64,000 bases of DNA from Paraburkholderia megapolitana. Lineage in GTDB: Bacteria > Pseudomonadota > Gammaproteobacteria > Burkholderiales > Burkholderiaceae. Shown here piece after piece: positions 17,529-25,295 of the stretch (its first letter is position 1; each line of letters begins with the position of its first letter). Both the position numbers and the translations under genes were made by a program. The stretch spans positions 2,519,001 to 2,583,000 of the forward strand of contig NZ_CP041745.1 in assembly GCF_007556815.1 (NCBI RefSeq). Direction: 5' to 3'. The notes under the pieces are model-generated. The model saw only the letters and a program-made list of their open reading frames with translations, was not told the DNA's origin and searched no databases.

Positions 17529-19741
17529 TTCGCCTTGAACTCTGCGGAGGTAAAGGGTGTTTTTCGAAGTCGAACACCGGTCGCATGGAATACTGCATTA
17601 CTGATTGCAGGTGCGACGGTCAACGCGACCGGCTCACCTGCACCGACCGGCGGCTGATCAGGACGGTTCAACAACGAAATCGTGATCTCCGACGGTAATT
17701 CGCTAAAACGCAGGATGGGGTAACTCGTCCAGTCCAGCGACAGCATTGCTTTGCTGTCAAAGTGCACTTCTTCCTTGAGCGAACGGCTAAGCGCCTGAAT
17801 CACGCCCCCTTGTATCTGGTTGCGTAGCCCGTCAGGATTCACAATCAAACCGCAGTCGTGTGCGACAAACACACGCGTGACACGAATCTCGCCACTGTGA
17901 GTGTCCACCGAAGCCTGGCACACCATCGCGACATAAGCTCCACCGGGCTCAAGTTGTGCGAGCGCAACCCCAACACCCTCGCGAACCGTGGCACCACGCT
18001 TGTTCGCATTGACACGACGCGTAGCCCAATTCGATATCGCCCTCACCTCTCGAAGAACCGCGATCGCACGCGTGTCGCTCAGATGCGCGAGGCGTAACTC
18101 GACTGGATCGCGCGAAGAAAGACTGGCTAACTCATCGAGAAACGACTCATTCGCGAATGCATTTGCCACTGCTCCAAGACCACGCATCGCGGAAGGACGC
18201 AGGGCGCCATCGGGTAGCCAGCGTACCGCGACTCTTTCGTCAGGAAAGTGGTAAAGCGTTCTTGCACAATCGTCTCCGCCGTAGCGAATCGGCTTGGGTG
18301 ACAACCCCAGCATTCTGCCCGGCAACAGGTTTCCCGCATTACCAAACGGCCGCGAGATGTGCGTCGGAGTGGACACCAGGTATGCCCAGCTATCAACCCT
18401 TCCTGTTGCGTCGATACTGCCTTTAACCTGAATTTCCATTGCGGGACCTTTGGGATCCCAACCGTGTTCGTCATGCCTCATCCATTGCACGCGGACGGGG
18501 CGTTTAAAGGCCTGCGAAAGAACCGCGGCTTCAGCCGATGCGTCGTCCGCGCCGTTATGACCGTAGCATCCGGAACCTTCTACCCAGATAAGACGCACTT
18601 GGCTTGCTGGCAGATTGATCAGAGCAGCGATGGCATCGCGTGTCCCAAACGAACTTTGGGTCGCGGACCATACAACCGCAGAGTCATTCTTGACATCTGC
18701 GACCCCACAGGAAGGTCCGATCGACCCGTGAGTTTGATACGGTGTCCGATAGGTGACGCTCAGGCGCCTCGACGCCTTGTCAAAAGCGTGGCGGGCATCG
18801 CCAGCTTGACGCAATTCCTCAGTCTCACCCTGCTCCGCACGCATCGTGTCATATATCGCAGAGCTCTCGATCGAGTCTTGCGGCAACTTCCATTTGACTA
18901 CGAGCATCCGTGACGCGGAGACCGCCTGGAACTCCTGCTCGCAGACGACCGCAACAAAATTATGCTTGACGAAAACAGCGATGAATCCCGGCAGATCAGT
19001 CACGCTCTTCCGATCCACGTCGATCAACGTTGCGCCACTGAGCGGCGGATGAATCACGCGAGCGTGCACCATGCCCGGTAGCCGTAGATTCTGAAGGTAC
19101 GCGTGAGTACCGGCCACCTTCTCCGGCAGATCAATCCGCTGAACCGGCTTGCCAATTACATTAAAAGCGGCTGCTCGCTTTAACGTTGCCTCTTTATCGA
19201 CCGGCAGCGTCGCCCATGTTGGCGGGATCACATCGCCATATGCAACCGCGCGTTGCGGATTTGAGGTTACGCGGACATATCCGTCCCGGGTACTCAACTG
19301 ACTTATCGGCACCACCAACGCGTTCGACGCCTGCTTGACCAGAAACATCCGGGCCGTCGCGCACGCGCGGCGTACCGGTAGTGCGCTGTTCTTGATCGTC
19401 ATGCTGCCAAACGTCCCTCCCTGATCGATAGCAATGGAAGTGTCGCCCATTGCCACCGTCACGCTCGCAACCGATACGTCAAGCTCCTCAGCAACGAGTT
19501 GTGCGAGTGCCGTCTGCACGCCGGTGCCAAGTTCCACCTTCCCTGCGTACAACGTAACCGCGCCATTCCTTGCGATCGAGAGCCATGCGCCTATATGTCC
19601 CGCGTCCTGCGATTTTGGCGCTTCCGTTTCATTGCCTGTAACCGCATACGCAGGCGAAATCGACCGTGGCATGAACAACGGAAGCGAAAACGATATGGCG
19701 AGACCACCGCCCATTTTCAGAAGCTGCCGGCGGCTGGTCAT
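17522..19741 (-). CDS. Molybdopterin-binding large subunit of an isoquinoline/nicotinate-type hydroxylase
   Basis: This 739-residue protein resembles IorB and the large subunit of nicotinate dehydrogenase, members of the xanthine oxidase family. A twin-arginine type leader (SRRQLLKMGGGLAISFSLPLF) suggests folded export. Family blocks include ELGTGVQTALAQLVAEEL, WVEGSGCYGHNGADDASAEA, MRHDEHGWDPKGPAM, and at the C-terminus VGAGEPVALTVAPAISNAVF, where Glu is the expected catalytic base. It would hydroxylate an N-heteroaromatic or aldehyde substrate with water as oxygen donor. ATG 19741 follows GAGGGGG and overlaps the iron-sulfur subunit stop (ATGA). No cytochrome c or MoCo insertion (XdhC) gene is adjacent, so the electron acceptor is unknown. 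Confidence 0.85.
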   Translation of the reverse strand: MTSRRQLLKMGGGLAISFSLPLFMPRSISPAYAVTGNETEAPKSQDAGHIGAWLSIARNGAVTLYAGKVELGTGVQTALAQLVAEELDVSVASVTVAMGDTSIAIDQGGTFGSMTIKNSALPVRRACATARMFLVKQASNALVVPISQLSTRDGYVRVTSNPQRAVAYGDVIPPTWATLPVDKEATLKRAAAFNVIGKPVQRIDLPEKVAGTHAYLQNLRLPGMVHARVIHPPLSGATLIDVDRKSVTDLPGFIAVFVKHNFVAVVCEQEFQAVSASRMLVVKWKLPQDSIESSAIYDTMRAEQGETEELRQAGDARHAFDKASRRLSVTYRTPYQTHGSIGPSCGVADVKNDSAVVWSATQSSFGTRDAIAALINLPASQVRLIWVEGSGCYGHNGADDASAEAAVLSQAFKRPVRVQWMRHDEHGWDPKGPAMEIQVKGSIDATGRVDSWAYLVSTPTHISRPFGNAGNLLPGRMLGLSPKPIRYGGDDCARTLYHFPDERVAVRWLPDGALRPSAMRGLGAVANAFANESFLDELASLSSRDPVELRLAHLSDTRAIAVLREVRAISNWATRRVNANKRGATVREGVGVALAQLEPGGAYVAMVCQASVDTHSGEIRVTRVFVAHDCGLIVNPDGLRNQIQGGVIQALSRSLKEEVHFDSKAMLSLDWTSYPILRFSELPSEITISLLNRPDQPPVGAGEPVALTVAPAISNAVFHATGVRLRKTPFTSAEFKANY

Positions 19742-20199
19742 ACCGCCCCCTCTTTGGCTGCATCTTCCACAGCGGCGAGAATGCGGAAATGAGTCCCGCA
19801 TCGACAAAGGTTGCCATCCAGCGCCGCAACGATCTCATCCCTCGTTGCATGAGGTGTCTTATCGAGCAGAGCCGATGACGTCATTATCATGCCGCTTATG
19901 CAGTACCCGCATTGTGCAGCCTGGTGTCTCACGAATGAGGAAATCAACGGGTGCGGTGGATCGCGCCTTGCAAGCCCCTCGACTGTCGTGATGGGTTGAG
20001 TAACCGCCTGCACCGGAATCACACAAGAACGTACTGCCGCATTGCCGAGATGCACCGTACAAGCCCCACATTGAGCAAGCCCGCAGCCGAATTTGGGTCC
20101 GTTTAGGTGCAACTCATTGCGCAAAACGTAGAGCAACGGTGTGTCAGGACTCGACGCGACCTCATGTGGCTCTCCATTTACAACGATAGTCTGAGGCAT
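19738..20199 (-). CDS. [2Fe-2S] small subunit of a molybdenum hydroxylase (IorA-like)
   Basis: This 153-residue protein has two [2Fe-2S] clusters as in IorA/CoxS: the plant-ferredoxin type set in FGCGLAQCGACTVHLG with a later Cys in VRSCVIPVQAV, and the C-terminal set CGYCISGMI with NLCRCGTH. It passes electrons from the molybdenum centre of the large subunit to an acceptor. The start is ATG 20199 (MPQTIVVNG); an upstream TTG at 20226 is open but less likely. The large subunit has the twin-arginine signal, so this subunit probably travels with it. It is the third gene after DoxX and RidA genes. Confidence 0.9.
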   Translation of the reverse strand: MPQTIVVNGEPHEVASSPDTPLLYVLRNELHLNGPKFGCGLAQCGACTVHLGNAAVRSCVIPVQAVTQPITTVEGLARRDPPHPLISSFVRHQAAQCGYCISGMIMTSSALLDKTPHATRDEIVAALDGNLCRCGTHFRILAAVEDAAKEGAV

Positions 20200-20296
20200 G
20201 CTTGTCTCTCGGATGGGTGAGTGCAATGCGAGGGTTTCCGCGGCTTTTCCCTGAAGTCAGGCGTTGCTTGACCGACGACCTGCGCGTGTCGATCGG

Positions 20297-20351
20297 TTGT
20301 CGCTTAGTTGCCGCTTAGTTGTCGCTTAGTTGCCGCTTAGTTGCCGCTTAG
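20297..20351. repeat. Five tandem copies of an 11-bp repeat
   Basis: TTGYCGCTTAG occurs five times head to tail, followed by a degenerate sixth copy (TTACCACTCA) that overlaps the end of the RidA gene. On the coding strand each unit carries TAA, and the 11-base period puts a stop codon in all three frames. The array begins at the RidA stop codon and fills about a third of the gap before the iron-sulfur gene. Confidence 0.9.
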
Positions 20352-20839
20352 TTACCACTCACGCACTGGCCCTTCGTGCACTTATCGCCGACGACAGCCA
20401 CACCTTCAACTTCGATCTTCCATCCAGGCTGGGCCAGATCCTTGATCGTGATCAGAGAGCTCGCAGGGTAGTTGCCGTCGGGAAAGTATTTTTTCCTCAA
20501 CCTGACGAACGTATCTCCATCCTTTTCGTCCTTGATGAAGACAGTCATCGTCGTGATATCGGCGTTCGTACCGCCTACTTTCTTGAGCGTCTTCGAGAAG
20601 TTCGAGAAAATCAGTTCGATCTGGGCATCCAGATCGTTCGATATGTCCTTCCCGTTCGCATCCCGGTTTCCGCCTTCCCCCGCCAGAAAAACCATGTGAC
20701 CACCATCAGTGACAACGGCTGTCGAGTACGCACGGCTTTTCTCGAATGGACCGCTGACGTAGTCCGCGGCGAAGCTTTGGGTGAGTCCGGCTGACATCAG
20801 GACGAACGACAGACACACGCTTATGGACAGATTTTTCAT
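20348..20839 (-). CDS. RidA (YjgF/YER057c/UK114) family protein with a signal peptide
   Basis: This 163-residue protein begins with a clear export signal (MKNLSISVCLSFVLMSAGLTQSFA, cleavage near residue 24) and continues as a RidA-fold domain, with AYSTAVVTDGGHMVFLAGEGG, DLDAQIELIFSNFSKTLKKVGG and WKIEVEGVAVVG. Cytoplasmic RidA deaminates reactive enamine/imine intermediates; exported members are uncharacterised. The usual catalytic Arg cannot be confidently placed. Two Cys near the C-terminus (KCTKGQC) could form a disulfide in the periplasm. ATG 20839 follows GGAG. It lies between DoxX and the hydroxylase small subunit, so it may handle a product of that enzyme; this is inference. Confidence 0.82.
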   Translation of the reverse strand: MKNLSISVCLSFVLMSAGLTQSFAADYVSGPFEKSRAYSTAVVTDGGHMVFLAGEGGNRDANGKDISNDLDAQIELIFSNFSKTLKKVGGTNADITTMTVFIKDEKDGDTFVRLRKKYFPDGNYPASSLITIKDLAQPGWKIEVEGVAVVGDKCTKGQCVSGN

Positions 20840-20917
20840 TTTCTTGCTCCGATTTAGCTACGATTCGTGTACTGCGATCTACGGCTCTACACGACCTCCT
20901 TCCCTGCATCAGCCTCT

Positions 20918-21352
20918 TCAACCATTCTTCAGCCTCGCATCGAGTGAAACCGCGCCGGGGCCCACCACAACCACATAAAGAAGGCCGCCGATGATCGATA
21001 TGTTCTTCAGAAAGTTATAGAGCTGATCATCGAACTGCTTCGCGTCAACGCTCCAGAACGGATGGAAGATGAATGACGTCGGAAGCGTAAAAATGATCAA
21101 TACCAGCGCTGCCCAGCGAGTCTTGTAACCCACCGCCAGGAGACTTCCACATCCGATTTCGATCGCCATTGCCACCAGAATGCTGAGCGTGGGAAATGGC
21201 AGATGTTTGATCGTTGCATAGCGCACCATCCCGTCGAACCCGATCACTTTCAGGACCCCGCTAACCAGAAAGAGAATGGCGAGCAGAACCCGTGCAGCAG
21301 CCAGGGAGGTGTCGGAGCCTGATGTATTGACCTTCAATCCATTTGTTTCCAT
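20918..21352 (-). CDS. DoxX family membrane protein
   Basis: This 144-residue inner-membrane protein has four hydrophobic segments and DoxX-family features: ARVLLAILFLVSGVLKVIGF at the start, and EIGCGSLLAVGYKTRWAAL in the second/third helices. DoxX proteins are linked to respiratory or redox chains, often beside oxidoreductases, without a defined activity. ATG 21352 follows AGGAAG. It is the first gene of the DoxX-RidA-hydroxylase operon, and a MarR-type regulator is divergent. A quinone or electron-transfer role would fit the missing cytochrome partner, but this is speculative. Confidence 0.85.
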   Translation of the reverse strand: METNGLKVNTSGSDTSLAAARVLLAILFLVSGVLKVIGFDGMVRYATIKHLPFPTLSILVAMAIEIGCGSLLAVGYKTRWAALVLIIFTLPTSFIFHPFWSVDAKQFDDQLYNFLKNISIIGGLLYVVVVGPGAVSLDARLKNG

Positions 21353-21378
21353 GCCGCTTCCTATGCGTTCCTAAATGT

Positions 21379-21398
21379 ATGAATATCGCCTGATTCAT
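21379..21398. promoter_or_regulatory. Inverted repeat upstream of the DoxX operon
   Basis: ATGAAT-N8-ATTCAT lies 27 bases before the DoxX start codon, in the promoter region shared with the MarR gene. It is a candidate operator. Confidence 0.4.
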
Positions 21399-21572
21399 GG
21401 GGTGTTTTTATTTTCACCACCCATATACATGAAAAATCATTCAATCTGAGGCTAAGTTTATACTTGAACTTTCATATATATGCACCAGGGTATACCCGCT
21501 CACACGGATGCGAAATATGGCTAATTTCCCGCGCGGCATGCCCTATCACGGAGCTATCCGATCCACAGAACA

Positions 21573-21600
21573 TTGACGTATACTTGCATACGCATGTATT
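21573..21600 (+). promoter_or_regulatory. marR-type gene promoter with overlapping operator-like repeat
   Basis: TTGACG (21573-21578) and TGTATT (21595-21600) are 16 bases apart. The spacer contains ATACTTGC-ATAC-GCATGTAT (21580-21599), an inverted repeat with seven of eight matches, so a repressor bound there would block its own promoter. Confidence 0.5.
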
Positions 21601-21619
21601 TCGTGGAGGTAGCCAGGAA

Positions 21620-22123
21620 ATGAAAAAGCAGCGTCCTTCGCAGATCGAGGTCGATCATGACCTGGAGCGAGCCGTACCGTACCTCGTGGCGCGCGCAGGA
21701 AGCCGGATGGGCAACGCTTTCTCGAGAGCGCTCAAGCCATACGGTCTGAGCCTGAGCGAATGGCGCGTGTGTGCGTCGCTCGGTCATATGCCTCATCAGC
21801 GACTCTCCGAACTGGTCCCGCGGGCGTGTGTCGATCAGTCAGCACTCTCACGCATCGTGGACAGGCTGATTGAACAAGGGCTCGTTTCCCGAGAGAAGAG
21901 CAGTGACGATGGCCGCGCCGTGCAACTCGCGCTGACAAGGAAAGGCGCCGATCTGACGAGTGAAATCGTTCCGCTCGCGCAGCGTTATGAGACCGTCGCA
22001 TTGAACTGCTTTAGCACGGCAGAGGCCGAAATGTTGCGTGAGCTGCTAGCGAGGCTCTTTCACAACGTAGAATCCCCAGCCGCCTTCGATATCGACGCGG
22101 AGTCGAGCGACTCCAGTCTGTAA
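21620..22123 (+). CDS. MarR family transcriptional regulator
   Basis: This 167-residue regulator has the MarR winged helix: LSLSEWRVCASLGHMPHQRLSEL, then RACVDQSALSRIVDRLIEQGLV and REKSSDDGRAVQLALTRKG, the wing motif. ATG 21620 follows an AGGAA site; the frame is open further upstream but without a start of equal quality. It is divergent from DoxX-RidA-hydroxylase and is likely to repress that operon and itself in response to an aromatic ligand. Confidence 0.9.
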   Translation: MKKQRPSQIEVDHDLERAVPYLVARAGSRMGNAFSRALKPYGLSLSEWRVCASLGHMPHQRLSELVPRACVDQSALSRIVDRLIEQGLVSREKSSDDGRAVQLALTRKGADLTSEIVPLAQRYETVALNCFSTAEAEMLRELLARLFHNVESPAAFDIDAESSDSSL

Positions 22124-22213
22124 CGGGTCTTGTTAGCGCGTCTTAGATGGTCTCGTTCTTCTGCCCTACAATGCTCGTTATTGCTCACTACGGGTCATTC
22201 ATCGGAATCCACG

Positions 22214-22990
22214 ATGCTCACTTACGAAGCCCTTCCAGACGAGCGCCAACGTCATATACGCTCATTGCTCGCGTCGAAAGGCAAAGTATTTGCCGCCGAT
22301 CTGGCAGCAGAATTTGAAGTATCCGAACACACTATCCGGCGCGATCTGACCGACCTCGCAAAAGCAGGCGCTTGCAAGCGGGTGTACGGAGGCGCAGTCG
22401 CGATTCCACCCAATGGCGGGAACCTGCAGCATCGAATGGAACGGGAGCCTGAGCGAAAAGACGCGCTCGCTGTTGCGGCAGTCTCTTTGCTCGCTGACAA
22501 CCAGTGCATTTTTCTCGATACCGGCAGCACCAACCTGTCTATCGCGCGCGCCATTCCAGCGAATCTCAACCTCACCGTTGTCACCAATTCTCCGGTTATC
22601 GCGTCTGCTCTTCTAGAGAAGGACAATGTGACCTTGATCGCGCTGGGTGGTCAGATCGACAAGGCGATTGGCGGTACCGTGGGCGTTCTTGCAGTCGAGG
22701 CGATCCAAAGGTTGACGTTCGATCTTGCATTTCTCGGCGCTTGCGCAATCGATCCGCAAGAAGGCTTGACCGCCTTCAGTCTGGAGGACGCGTCATTCAA
22801 ACGCGCGGTGCTTGCAAGAAGCGGCGCGATCGCGATAGCAGTGATCAAGGAGAAGATGATTAGCGTGGCTACGCACAACGTCGCTTCTGTAGACGCCATC
22901 GCAACGATCATCGTCGAAAAGGATGCGCCGAAGAAGCACGTCAAGGCGTTCGCCGACAGCGGAATACAGGTGCTGGTCGCGTTCCGGTGA
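22214..22990 (+). CDS. DeoR/GlpR family transcriptional regulator
   Basis: This 258-residue regulator has the DeoR helix-turn-helix (ERQRHIRSLLASKGKVFAADLAAEFEVSEHTIRRDLTDL) and the sugar-phosphate isomerase-like C-terminal domain with FLDTGSTNLSIARAI and VVTNSPVIASALL. Members usually respond to phosphorylated sugars. ATG 22214 follows GGAA. No sugar transporter or kinase gene adjoins it; the next gene is another regulator of LacI type on the same strand 39 bases away. Confidence 0.9.
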   Translation: MLTYEALPDERQRHIRSLLASKGKVFAADLAAEFEVSEHTIRRDLTDLAKAGACKRVYGGAVAIPPNGGNLQHRMEREPERKDALAVAAVSLLADNQCIFLDTGSTNLSIARAIPANLNLTVVTNSPVIASALLEKDNVTLIALGGQIDKAIGGTVGVLAVEAIQRLTFDLAFLGACAIDPQEGLTAFSLEDASFKRAVLARSGAIAIAVIKEKMISVATHNVASVDAIATIIVEKDAPKKHVKAFADSGIQVLVAFR

Positions 22991-23029
22991 CGCGGCAGCG
23001 GCAGTTTGCAATTGCCGGGGAAACATAAG

Positions 23030-24070
23030 ATGGCGCACCGCTTTCTTATCAAGGAGATCGCCCTGCAGGCCGGCGTCGGGGTGGCGACAGTCGACCGCGT
23101 GCTCAATGGACGCATCCATGTCCGCGACCACACGCGCAAACGCGTCGAACAGGCCATCAAGGAGCTCGAAAAGCAGGAGTTGCAACTGGCCACCGCGGGA
23201 CGCAAGCTCATGATCGACGTCGTCGTCGAAGCTCCGGCGCGCTTTGCCGACGAGATCAAGGAGGCACTCGAAGCCGAACTACCCGGGATGCACCCTGTTG
23301 TCATTCGTCCGCGTTTCCTGATGCGCGAAACGATGACAACGGCTGAAGTCGTCGATGCACTTCAGTCGATTGGACGTCGGGGAAGCCATGGAGTCCTCCT
23401 GAAAGCGCGCGATGTTCCCGAGATTGCAGAAGCAATCGGCGACCTGAAACAGCGCGGCATTCCGGTCATCACGATCTTCACCGACATTCCGCTGTCCGGG
23501 CGCGTCGCTTATGCGGGGCTGGACAACCGGGTCGCCGGCGCCACCGCCGCTTATCTAGTCGCGCAGTGGTTGGGCCCAAGAGCCAGCCACATCCTGATCA
23601 CCATGAGCGATGAACGGTTCAGGGGTGAAGAAGAACGCGAAATCAGCTTTCGCCGCGCCCTGAGAACACGCTACCCCCAGCTCACGTTGATCGATGCCAG
23701 TGGTGGACACGGCCTCGACACGCCCACGGAAAAGCGCGTCCTCAATGTGCTCGCCACCGGGACTCACGTTGCCGCGGTCTACTCCATGGGGGGAGGAAAT
23801 ATCGCTATTCTTCGAGCACTCGAAGCCCAACGGCAATCTCCGGTTTGCTTCATCGGACACGATCTCGATCGGGACAATGTGCAACTGCTGCGCGAGGGCA
23901 AGCTTCAAGCGATTCTTCATCACGATCTACGTCAGGACATGCGCTCGGCGTGCCAGCACATCACGCATTTCCAGAAACTTCTGCCTGGATCAGCTGTGTC
24001 GCAATCTTCATCGGTCGTTGTCGTCACGCCGGAGAACATTCCCGAACATATCGCGAGCCGGTTCCGTTGA
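23030..24070 (+). CDS. LacI family transcriptional regulator
   Basis: This 346-residue regulator has the LacI headpiece (FLIKEIALQAGVGVATVDRVLNGR) followed by a periplasmic-binding-protein-like domain with ARDVPEIAEAIGDLKQRGIPVITIFTD. The ligand is probably a sugar or sugar-like compound. ATG 23030 follows GGGGAA. It shares strand and close spacing with the DeoR gene, and the two may form an operon. The genes they control are not evident in the window. Confidence 0.9.
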   Translation: MAHRFLIKEIALQAGVGVATVDRVLNGRIHVRDHTRKRVEQAIKELEKQELQLATAGRKLMIDVVVEAPARFADEIKEALEAELPGMHPVVIRPRFLMRETMTTAEVVDALQSIGRRGSHGVLLKARDVPEIAEAIGDLKQRGIPVITIFTDIPLSGRVAYAGLDNRVAGATAAYLVAQWLGPRASHILITMSDERFRGEEEREISFRRALRTRYPQLTLIDASGGHGLDTPTEKRVLNVLATGTHVAAVYSMGGGNIAILRALEAQRQSPVCFIGHDLDRDNVQLLREGKLQAILHHDLRQDMRSACQHITHFQKLLPGSAVSQSSSVVVVTPENIPEHIASRFR

Positions 24071-24220
24071 TCGCGACTTCGATATTGCGGATCTAGCCGG
24101 GCCCGGCATATAGATACGTCCGCTTCCAAAGTTATCCGCCCGCCCGGTATCGCTTGTTCTGGTATAACTCTGGCCCGAGTGTATATTCGTCAACGATGAA
24201 GACACGTCCGGGAGAATCTG

Positions 24221-25039
24221 TTGGGACCTCTGGTTGCTTACCAAAGTCGAATCCGCCTCGTCGCCATGCTGCTCGCCTCGAGTCTCTTCGTCATAGTGTG
24301 TCTCACGTCGATCGTATTTTCGCGAGATGCGATGAGCACCCGCGCAATAATCTTTGCGGTGGCGGGCGTCCTTTTTTTCGGCCTTTGCGCATGGTTCGCG
24401 TTATCCCGCCTGATACGGAAGAAGGCCGCCGTCGTAGTCGATAGCGACGGACTCACCGATCGGGCATCAGCCATAGCGTTAGGGTTTATTCCATGGTCCG
24501 ATATCGTGGATGCCAAAGTCGTTCAGCAAGATTTTCGCAATTCCCGGCACACGTTTCTTGGTGTGTCGCTGCGCGATCCTGACAAGTATCTGGCAAGGTG
24601 CGGTCCCGTCGCGCGCGGTGTGTTGAAACTGAATCGCCGCATGTCTGGTTATATCGTGAATATTCCGCAAACCACGCTGTCGGTGACGGTTGAAGAGATC
24701 TTGAAGCGGATGAATGTTTTTCTTCAAGCGCAGCAAGTTGGCAAGAACCCGGACGACGATAATTCCTTTATCCGCCGCACAAAAGAACTGAACGCGACGT
24801 CGAAGGCTCTGATCGAACAGAGCCAGGGGTGGCTTGAGCGTGCTCTCGCCGCGCGCGGCGACGACGTGCGTCCTCTCCTGCAAGAAGCGCAAGGACTACC
24901 TGCGCGCATCAACTCGCATCTGATTGATGGATCTCGGGTCCAGCAAGGCGCTGGAGTGGTCCTCGGATGGCCCCGTACTTGGCACGCTCGCGGCAAAAGT
25001 CGCGCTGGTACTGCATGGCGCCGACTGGCCCCAGCTTGA
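24221..25039 (+). CDS. STM3941-like membrane protein
   Basis: The first part of this 272-residue product resembles the uncharacterised STM3941 family: two hydrophobic helices (about residues 15-33 and 42-60), then DRASAIALGFIPWSDIVDAKV, FLGVSLRDPDKYLAR and YIVNIPQTTL, probably a PH-like domain on the inner face of the membrane. I choose TTG 24221 because GGGAG is six bases upstream; ATG 24266 is the alternative. The final 40 residues (after NSHLID) look unlike coding sequence and overlap another ORF in a different frame, so the true C-terminus may lie elsewhere. Function unknown. Confidence 0.65.
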   Translation: MGPLVAYQSRIRLVAMLLASSLFVIVCLTSIVFSRDAMSTRAIIFAVAGVLFFGLCAWFALSRLIRKKAAVVVDSDGLTDRASAIALGFIPWSDIVDAKVVQQDFRNSRHTFLGVSLRDPDKYLARCGPVARGVLKLNRRMSGYIVNIPQTTLSVTVEEILKRMNVFLQAQQVGKNPDDDNSFIRRTKELNATSKALIEQSQGWLERALAARGDDVRPLLQEAQGLPARINSHLIDGSRVQQGAGVVLGWPRTWHARGKSRAGTAWRRLAPA

Positions 25040-25205
25040 ATCGTATGAGCGCCACGCCAAGCACGACAGGAGCACTTCGAAGCAAGCGGACCCGTGCACC
25101 TGGGGCTATGTCGATTTCAAGGAGTGGTTCGTCCAGCATGATCGTATCGACCCAGGCTGGAGAGATGAGGCTGAAAGGAAGTGTGAGAGTACGCGTTCGG
25201 GCTAG
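24927..25205 (+). CDS. Small hypothetical protein overlapping the STM3941-like gene
   Basis: This 92-residue frame starts at ATG 24927, or TTG 24924, within the preceding gene and overlaps it by 113 bases. Its codons have the strong G/C third-position bias of real genes here, and the product (VLGTLAAKVALVLHGADWPQ, CTWGYVDFKEWFVQHDRIDP) reads like a soluble domain. A TGA at 24921-24923 blocks extension upstream. It could be a separate gene or the real C-terminus of the neighbour after a frameshift near 24925. A terminator follows directly. No family recognised. Confidence 0.5.
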   Translation: MDLGSSKALEWSSDGPVLGTLAAKVALVLHGADWPQLESYERHAKHDRSTSKQADPCTWGYVDFKEWFVQHDRIDPGWRDEAERKCESTRSG

Positions 25206-25210
25206 AAGCG

Positions 25211-25255
25211 AAAACCTGTGCAAGCCAGGACTATGGCCTGCCTCGCACAGGTTTT
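25211..25255. terminator. Bidirectional intrinsic terminator
   Basis: AAAACCTGTGC and GCACAGGTTTT form a perfect 11-bp stem around a 23-base loop that itself contains CAGG/CCTG. It separates the convergent small ORF and hipA and has A/T runs at both ends. Confidence 0.85.
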
Positions 25256-25295
25256 AAATAACTTCACAGCGCGCCACCAAAGTCCACCGACACGC

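Noticed and set aside
20297..20351. Possible CRISPR or phage attachment site
   Set aside because: Repeat units are only 11 bp and have no spacers; no integrase is nearby.
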